Positions 6,940 to 10,502 of a DNA stretch of 10,502 nt are shown here, piece after piece; the first letter of the stretch is position 1; each line of letters starts with the position of its first letter. The position numbers and the translations under genes were made by a program. The notes beneath the pieces were generated by a model. That model saw nothing but the letters and a program-made list of their open reading frames with translations. It did not search any database and was not told the origin of the DNA. Source of the stretch: JBJXGC01 sp046154545 (GTDB lineage Bacteria > Chloroflexota > Dehalococcoidia > Tepidiformales > Tepidiformaceae); contig JBJXGC010000215.1 in NCBI GenBank assembly GCA_046154545.1, positions 1 through 10,502 on the forward strand, given 5' to 3'.

Positions 6940-7881
6940 ATGCCGCCCGCCTCCCGTTCCGTATCCCAGATCATCGAGATGCTGCAGGCTGGCAGCCGCC
7001 CATCGTCCGTCCAGATGACGGCCCTGTCCGACCTTTCCCCTGAGGACGCCGCCCGCATGGGCACGATCTGGCCCGGGGTGGCCCAGCCGTTGCGTCTCGA
7101 CCTTGCTGCCCGGGCACGTGAGCTTGCCGAGGATAACGCCGACCTGCACTTCGGCGCCCTCGGCCGTATCGCCCTCGGCGATCTCGACCCGGCCGTCCAG
7201 CGCTTCGCGATCGACGCTCTCTGGGAGAGTGAAGACCGGATGACGGGCGCCGAACTCGGACGGGTCTTGCTCACTGACCCTGACAACAGCGTCCGCGCCG
7301 CCGCGGCCAGCGCCCTTGGCCCGTTCGTCCTCCGCCGGGAGCTGGTCGATGCCGATCCCCCGGGTGACGCCCTCGTCGAGGCCCTCCGCACGGCGGCCTC
7401 GGACAGTGAGCCCTCGGCGGACGTCCGCGCGCGGGCGATCGAGTCGCTCGGCCCACGGACGCTGCCCTGGGTGGAGGAGCTGATCAATTCCGCCTACTAC
7501 GACGACGACCGCCGGCTCCGCCTCGCCGCCATCAGGGCGATGGGCGGGACGGCTCGCGACGAGTGGGTGGATGTCCTCGCCGAGCAGGCCCGCTCCGATG
7601 ACCCGGAGTACCGCTATGAGACGGCCCTCGCGCTGGGCCAGATTGGGTCCGACGCGAGCATCGACCTGCTGGTCGAACTGGCCGAAGACGACGATCCGGA
7701 GGTCATGGTCGCGGCGTTGGGGGCGCTCGGCGGCGTGGGCGGCCCGGACGTGATCGAGCGCCTCAAGGACCTCGGCCAGGGCGCGCCTCCCCACATCCAG
7801 GAGGCCATCGCTGCCGCTATCGAAGCCGCCACCTACCTCGAGGATCGCGACCTTCTCGTCGGGAAAATCGGCCTTGGCTGA
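6940..7881 (+). CDS. HEAT-repeat (PBS-lyase HEAT-like) protein
   Basis: A 313-aa cytoplasmic protein made almost wholly of helical repeats of about 30 residues, running from about residue 28 to 300. Recognisable units include DPAVQRFAIDAL (83-94), DNSVRAAAASALG, DVRARAIESLG, DRRLRLAAIRAMGG, DPEYRYETALALGQIG and DPEVMVAALGALGGVG. Such solenoids bind proteins or act as scaffolds; no catalytic motif is visible, so no enzymatic role is proposed. The acidic loop residues (EDDDPE and similar) suggest a negatively charged surface. The frame is open upstream to an ATG at 6781, but ATG 6940 is chosen: it lies 6 nt after the TACACT box, and the upstream extension is Cys/His/Arg-rich, unlike the rest. 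The stop overlaps the TTG start of the Nudix gene, so it heads a three-gene operon. Confidence 0.85.
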   Translation: MPPASRSVSQIIEMLQAGSRPSSVQMTALSDLSPEDAARMGTIWPGVAQPLRLDLAARARELAEDNADLHFGALGRIALGDLDPAVQRFAIDALWESEDRMTGAELGRVLLTDPDNSVRAAAASALGPFVLRRELVDADPPGDALVEALRTAASDSEPSADVRARAIESLGPRTLPWVEELINSAYYDDDRRLRLAAIRAMGGTARDEWVDVLAEQARSDDPEYRYETALALGQIGSDASIDLLVELAEDDDPEVMVAALGALGGVGGPDVIERLKDLGQGAPPHIQEAIAAAIEAATYLEDRDLLVGKIGLG

Positions 7882-8311
7882 GCTCCCCATCCGTGACGCG
7901 GTGTCCGCCGGCGGCGTGGTCTGGCGGCGCGGTCTCGACGGGCCGCTCGAAGTGGTGCTCTGCGGCCGCACCGCCGGCAACGTCTGGGGCCTGCCGAAAG
8001 GCACGCCCGACCCGGCCGAAGCGTTGCTCGATACGGCCCTCCGCGAGGTGCGCGAAGAGACCGGCCTCCTGGTCGAACCGGGTGAGAAACTTGGCGTTAT
8101 CGACTACTGGTTCACCGCCGGCGGCACCCGCTTCCGCAAGCGCGTCCACCACTGGCTCATGCAGCCGATCGGTGGCGACCTCGCCGAACACGACCACGAG
8201 TTCGACGACGTGGTCTGGCTGCCGCTCGACGAGGCCTACCGCCGCCTGAGCTACGACAACGAACGGCGTATCCTGGCCGAAGCGGCCACCCGCCTCGGTG
8301 AGCCCCGATGA
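7874..8311 (+). CDS. Nudix hydrolase (MutT / Ap4A hydrolase-like)
   Basis: A 145-aa single-domain Nudix hydrolase that cleaves nucleoside diphosphate-linked substrates using divalent metal. The Nudix box is perfect at residues 43-65: G43, E49, then REVREETGL (57-65), with catalytic Glu residues 58, 61 and 62. WGLPKG (38-43) before the box and DDVVWLPLDEAYRRLSY near the C-terminus resemble the diadenosine polyphosphate hydrolase / MutT1-like branch, which is my best guess at substrate class. The start is TTG 7874, overlapping the HEAT gene stop by 8 bp. An in-frame GTG at 7901 would cut into the first beta strand and is less likely. It overlaps the GNAT gene by 4 bp (ATGA). Family is certain; substrate is inferred. 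Confidence 0.93.
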   Translation: MAELPIRDAVSAGGVVWRRGLDGPLEVVLCGRTAGNVWGLPKGTPDPAEALLDTALREVREETGLLVEPGEKLGVIDYWFTAGGTRFRKRVHHWLMQPIGGDLAEHDHEFDDVVWLPLDEAYRRLSYDNERRILAEAATRLGEPR

Positions 8312-8886
8312 CGGGCGCCCGGGGCCAGGCAACGCCGCACGATCAGCTCGTCGTCGCAGACGCGGGGCCGTTCCGCATCCGCCGCAAGCACCGGGACGAC
8401 CTGGCCGACGACTACGCCTGGCGCCGCGACCCCGAAACGGCTCGCTTCGACGGCGCCCTGCCACTCGGCCTGACCTTTGAGCAGTATGTCCGCGAAATGG
8501 AACAGGAACTCATCTTCGGCCTGCCGGGGCGCGCCAGTTTCAGTATCGACGCGCCCGGCGGCGAACACATTGGCAACGTGATGTATTACAACGCGTCGCA
8601 GTACGGCGACGCAGCCGAACTCGGCATCTCGATTGGCCGCGAGGAATGGCGGGGCAAGGGAGCGGGTACCGCCGTAGTCGTCGCCTTTCTGCGATTTCTC
8701 TGGGCGACGACCGCCTTCCGGCGTGTCGTCCTCCACACGCTCACCTGGAATGACCGCGCCCGGCGTTGCTTCGAGCGGGCGGGATTCGCCGCCCTTGAAA
8801 CGGTGCTCCACAACAACGAGCCCCACCTCCTCATGGAGGCCCGGCGCGAATGGTGGCTACTCTGGGACTCAGAGGGCCGCTTTTGA
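8308..8886 (+). CDS. GNAT-family N-acetyltransferase
   Basis: A 192-aa acetyl-CoA-dependent acetyltransferase of the RimJ/RimL-like GNAT type. The acetyl-CoA pyrophosphate-binding motif RxxGxG is RGKGAG (115-120), preceded by the beta-strand ELGISIGREEW (104-114). The motif B equivalent WNDRARRCFERAGF (147-160) follows, as in ribosomal-protein or small-molecule acetyltransferases. FRIRRKHRDDL (22-32) is the usual first strand and helix. The acceptor substrate cannot be read. About 20 N-terminal residues precede the fold; ATG 8308 is kept because it overlaps the Nudix stop as ATGA. It is the last gene of the HEAT-Nudix-GNAT operon and is followed 20 bp later by a strong hairpin. Confidence 0.92.
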   Translation: MTGARGQATPHDQLVVADAGPFRIRRKHRDDLADDYAWRRDPETARFDGALPLGLTFEQYVREMEQELIFGLPGRASFSIDAPGGEHIGNVMYYNASQYGDAAELGISIGREEWRGKGAGTAVVVAFLRFLWATTAFRRVVLHTLTWNDRARRCFERAGFAALETVLHNNEPHLLMEARREWWLLWDSEGRF

Positions 8887-8905
8887 CCAGCAGGTTGCGC
8901 ACCCC

Positions 8906-8951
8906 ACGGCCGCGCCCGGTACCGGCGGCTGAACCGGCCCCGCGCGGCCGT
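8906..8951 (+). terminator. Strong hairpin after the GNAT gene, possible terminator
   Basis: Perfect 10-bp arms ACGGCCGCGC (8906-8915) and GCGCGGCCGT (8942-8951), extended by an inner 5-bp stem CCGGT (8916-8920) with ACCGG (8933-8937) across a 4-nt bulge. It begins 20 bp after the stop at 8886. No T-run follows (CCTGGATC), so this is a stem without the classical U-tract, common in very GC-rich genomes but not proof of termination. Confidence 0.5.
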
Positions 8952-9072
8952 CCTGGATCTCAACCGACCCGGTAGCCGCCTGGCAACACGCCTGCAACCA
9001 CGTTCGCCCGGCCCGTTCGCTCGCGCCTCTACGCGCCGCCAGCCCGAACGCCGACACTTCACGTAGAGCAGA

Positions 9073-9098
9073 CGCGCACTCCCTCCTGGGCGTGCGCG
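9073..9098 (+). repeat. Inverted repeat / hairpin in the leader of the AAA+ ATPase gene
   Basis: CGCGCACTCCC (9073-9083) pairs with GGGCGTGCGCG (9088-9098) with a single mismatch and a TCCT loop, ending 26 bp before ATG 9125. The position suits an operator or an RNA leader hairpin near the ribosome binding site. The rest of 8887-9124 shows no gene and no clear promoter. Confidence 0.5.
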
Positions 9099-9113
9099 CT
9101 CCAGATCGTGGGC

Positions 9114-9120
9114 GGGAAGG
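9114..9120 (+). promoter_or_regulatory. Possible Shine-Dalgarno of the AAA+ ATPase gene
   Basis: GGGAAGG ends 4 nt before ATG 9125. The spacing is short but it is the best candidate, and it favours this ATG over the in-frame GTG at 9092, which lies inside the hairpin and has no purine-rich leader. Confidence 0.45.
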
Positions 9121-9124
9121 TGCA

Positions 9125-10502
9125 ATGGAGTACGGATACGCACAGACGTCCGGCAACCTCGCAGTGGCCGACGATTACCGGAACGGCGCTTCGGAGCCAC
9201 CGCCTCGCCCTACCCAGGCTCCCATCCGCACCCTGCCGGCCTTGCCGCCCGGCCCGCAACGCATCGAAGACCTCGGTCTCCCCGAGCGGTTCATCGAAGA
9301 CCTGGCCCTCAAGACACTCCACCGCATCCCGCTGCCCACGCCGATGAGCATCGCGAACGCGATGCGAGTGCCGCCCGGCATCGTCCGCGAGGCGCTCGAC
9401 GCCCTGAAACGCGGCCACCTCGTTGAGACGACCTCCGCTTCGGGGCGCCTGGAGTCCGATTGGCAGTACCGCCTCACGGAGCTCGGCATGCGCGAGGCCG
9501 AACACGCCTTCAACCGCAGCCGCTACGTAGGCCCCGTGCCGGTCCCAATCCAGGACTACTTCCGCCAGCTCGAGTATGACGAGGACATCGGGGCGCCCGA
9601 TCCCGTCCGCCTCGCCCGGGCGTTGCAGCAGCTCGTCCTTGCCCGCGATGTCGTCGCGAAGGTCTGCCTGGCGCTCACCTCGGGCCGCCCGGCGATGCTC
9701 TGGGGTGCCCCCGGCAACGGCAAGACAACGATCCTCGAACTCTGCAGCGAAGCCATTCAGGGCGTCACCTTGCTTCCCGTCGCCGTCTTCGTCAGTGGCC
9801 ACATCATCAAGCTCTACGACGACCTCGTGCATGTCCTGGTGGAGAGCGAAGACGCCCCTGAGTCAGGCCAGGCGGCCGACCGCCGTTGGCTTCGCATCCG
9901 CCGGCCGTTCGTCTTCGTCGGCGGCGAACTGCGCCACGAAGACCTCGACCTCGCTTATGATGCCGCCGTCGGCTACCACCAGGCGCCGCCCCATCTCAAG
10001 GCCCATGGCGGTCTCCTCGCGATCGACGACTTCGGCCGCCAGCAAGTCTCGCCGCACGCCCTCCTCAACCGCTGGATCGCCTCCCTCGAACGAGGCGAGG
10101 ACTCCATGACCCTGATCACGGGCGAGCGTGTCACCTTCCCCTTCCGGTCGACCATCTGCTTCAGCACGAACCTCGAACCGAAGTCGATGCTGGAAGAGGC
10201 TCACCTTCGCCGCATCCCCTACAAGATCCGCATCCCCGAGCCCTCGCCGCTTCAAATGGCCGAAATCTTCCGCCGTTTCGCCGACGCGATGGGTGTCGAG
10301 ACAGCGCCGGGTGGCGTTGAGGTGGCGGTCGAGATGGTCAACCGGGCAAGCAACGGGAACTCCCGGAGCTGCCACCCTCGTGACGTCCTCCAGTTGATCA
10401 TTGAGGAAGCCCGCTTCGTCAAACGGGCACCGCTCCTCGAACCGGCCGCGACCCGCCGAGCCTGCGAGGTCTATTTCGCGAACGACCCGGGCACCGGGGC
10501 CT
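9125..10502 (+). CDS. AAA+ ATPase with N-terminal winged-helix-like domain, 3'-truncated by the window edge
   Basis: 459 residues are visible, with no stop before the window end. Residues 1-45 are Pro-rich and probably disordered. Residues 55-130 look like a winged helix: MSIANAMRVPPGIVREALDAL (74-94), then RGHLVE, then YRLTELGMREAE (115-126). A linker YVGPVPVPIQDY (134-145) leads to the AAA+ core: Walker A GAPGNGKTT (194-202), Walker B LLAIDDFGRQ (297-306) and sensor-1 N349 in ICFSTNLEP. HLRRIPYKI (about 360-368) may supply the arginine finger region. The lid follows from about 375. Walker B reads IDDF rather than the usual DE, so the catalytic base may be D302. I recall similar DNA-binding-like AAA+ proteins in environmental bacteria but know no assigned role. 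A hairpin lies in the leader. Confidence 0.85.
   Translation, partial: MEYGYAQTSGNLAVADDYRNGASEPPPRPTQAPIRTLPALPPGPQRIEDLGLPERFIEDLALKTLHRIPLPTPMSIANAMRVPPGIVREALDALKRGHLVETTSASGRLESDWQYRLTELGMREAEHAFNRSRYVGPVPVPIQDYFRQLEYDEDIGAPDPVRLARALQQLVLARDVVAKVCLALTSGRPAMLWGAPGNGKTTILELCSEAIQGVTLLPVAVFVSGHIIKLYDDLVHVLVESEDAPESGQAADRRWLRIRRPFVFVGGELRHEDLDLAYDAAVGYHQAPPHLKAHGGLLAIDDFGRQQVSPHALLNRWIASLERGEDSMTLITGERVTFPFRSTICFSTNLEPKSMLEEAHLRRIPYKIRIPEPSPLQMAEIFRRFADAMGVETAPGGVEVAVEMVNRASNGNSRSCHPRDVLQLIIEEARFVKRAPLLEPAATRRACEVYFANDPGTGA

Noticed and set aside
6249..7487. 412-residue minus-strand open frame across the DinB-like and HEAT genes
   Set aside because: It spans two real genes and their intergenic promoter, has Arg/Ser/Ala-biased composition and no domain signature.
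6775..8004. 409-residue minus-strand open frame opposite the HEAT and Nudix genes
   Set aside because: Antisense shadow; the HEAT periodicity and a perfect Nudix box on the + strand decide the coding strand.
9059..9832. 257-residue minus-strand open frame opposite the AAA+ ATPase gene
   Set aside because: It covers the Walker A region of the + strand gene and has no recognisable motif of its own.
1..10502. CRISPR array, insertion sequence, tRNA, rRNA or attachment site
   Set aside because: No regularly spaced repeats, transposase motifs, cloverleaf-like arms or rRNA-like blocks were seen on reading both strands.

Overview
This is a GC-rich, gene-dense bacterial window with no mobile element, CRISPR array, tRNA or rRNA that I can see. 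The compact overlapping operons, frequent TTG/GTG starts, an actinobacterial-style urease order without ureE, and probable leaderless promoters fit a high-GC free-living bacterium. Chloroflexota (Thermomicrobia-like) or Actinomycetota are my best guesses, but the phylum cannot be fixed by eye.

Region 1 (1-3329, + strand) is the 3' part of a urease operon: ureC (5' end outside the window), ureF, ureG and ureD, joined by 4-bp start/stop overlaps. UreC keeps every nickel and catalytic residue that lies within the visible part. UreF, UreG and UreD would form the GTP-dependent maturation complex that carbamylates the active-site lysine and inserts two Ni ions. No ureE lies between ureC and ureD.

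Region 2 (3254-5452, - strand) is a convergent gene whose 3' end overlaps ureD by 76 bp. It encodes a pyruvate,phosphate dikinase-like protein with a normal ATP-binding half and phospho-histidine domain. The PEP/pyruvate-binding barrel is missing and replaced by about 200 residues that look like a winged helix plus a helical domain. This is the most unusual gene here.

Region 3 (5453-6752, + strand) starts from a divergent 149-bp intergenic region. It holds two overlapping genes for DinB-type four-helix proteins, the first very divergent, both with an H...HxxxH metal triad.

Region 4 (6753-8886, + strand) is a three-gene overlapping operon: a HEAT-repeat protein, a Nudix hydrolase and a GNAT acetyltransferase. 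Its first gene and the first DinB-like gene share a TACACT box exactly 6 nt before the ATG and have no Shine-Dalgarno, suggesting leaderless transcripts.

Region 5 (8887-10502, + strand) has a 238-bp intergenic stretch with two strong hairpins, then an AAA+ ATPase with an N-terminal winged-helix-like domain that runs off the window end.
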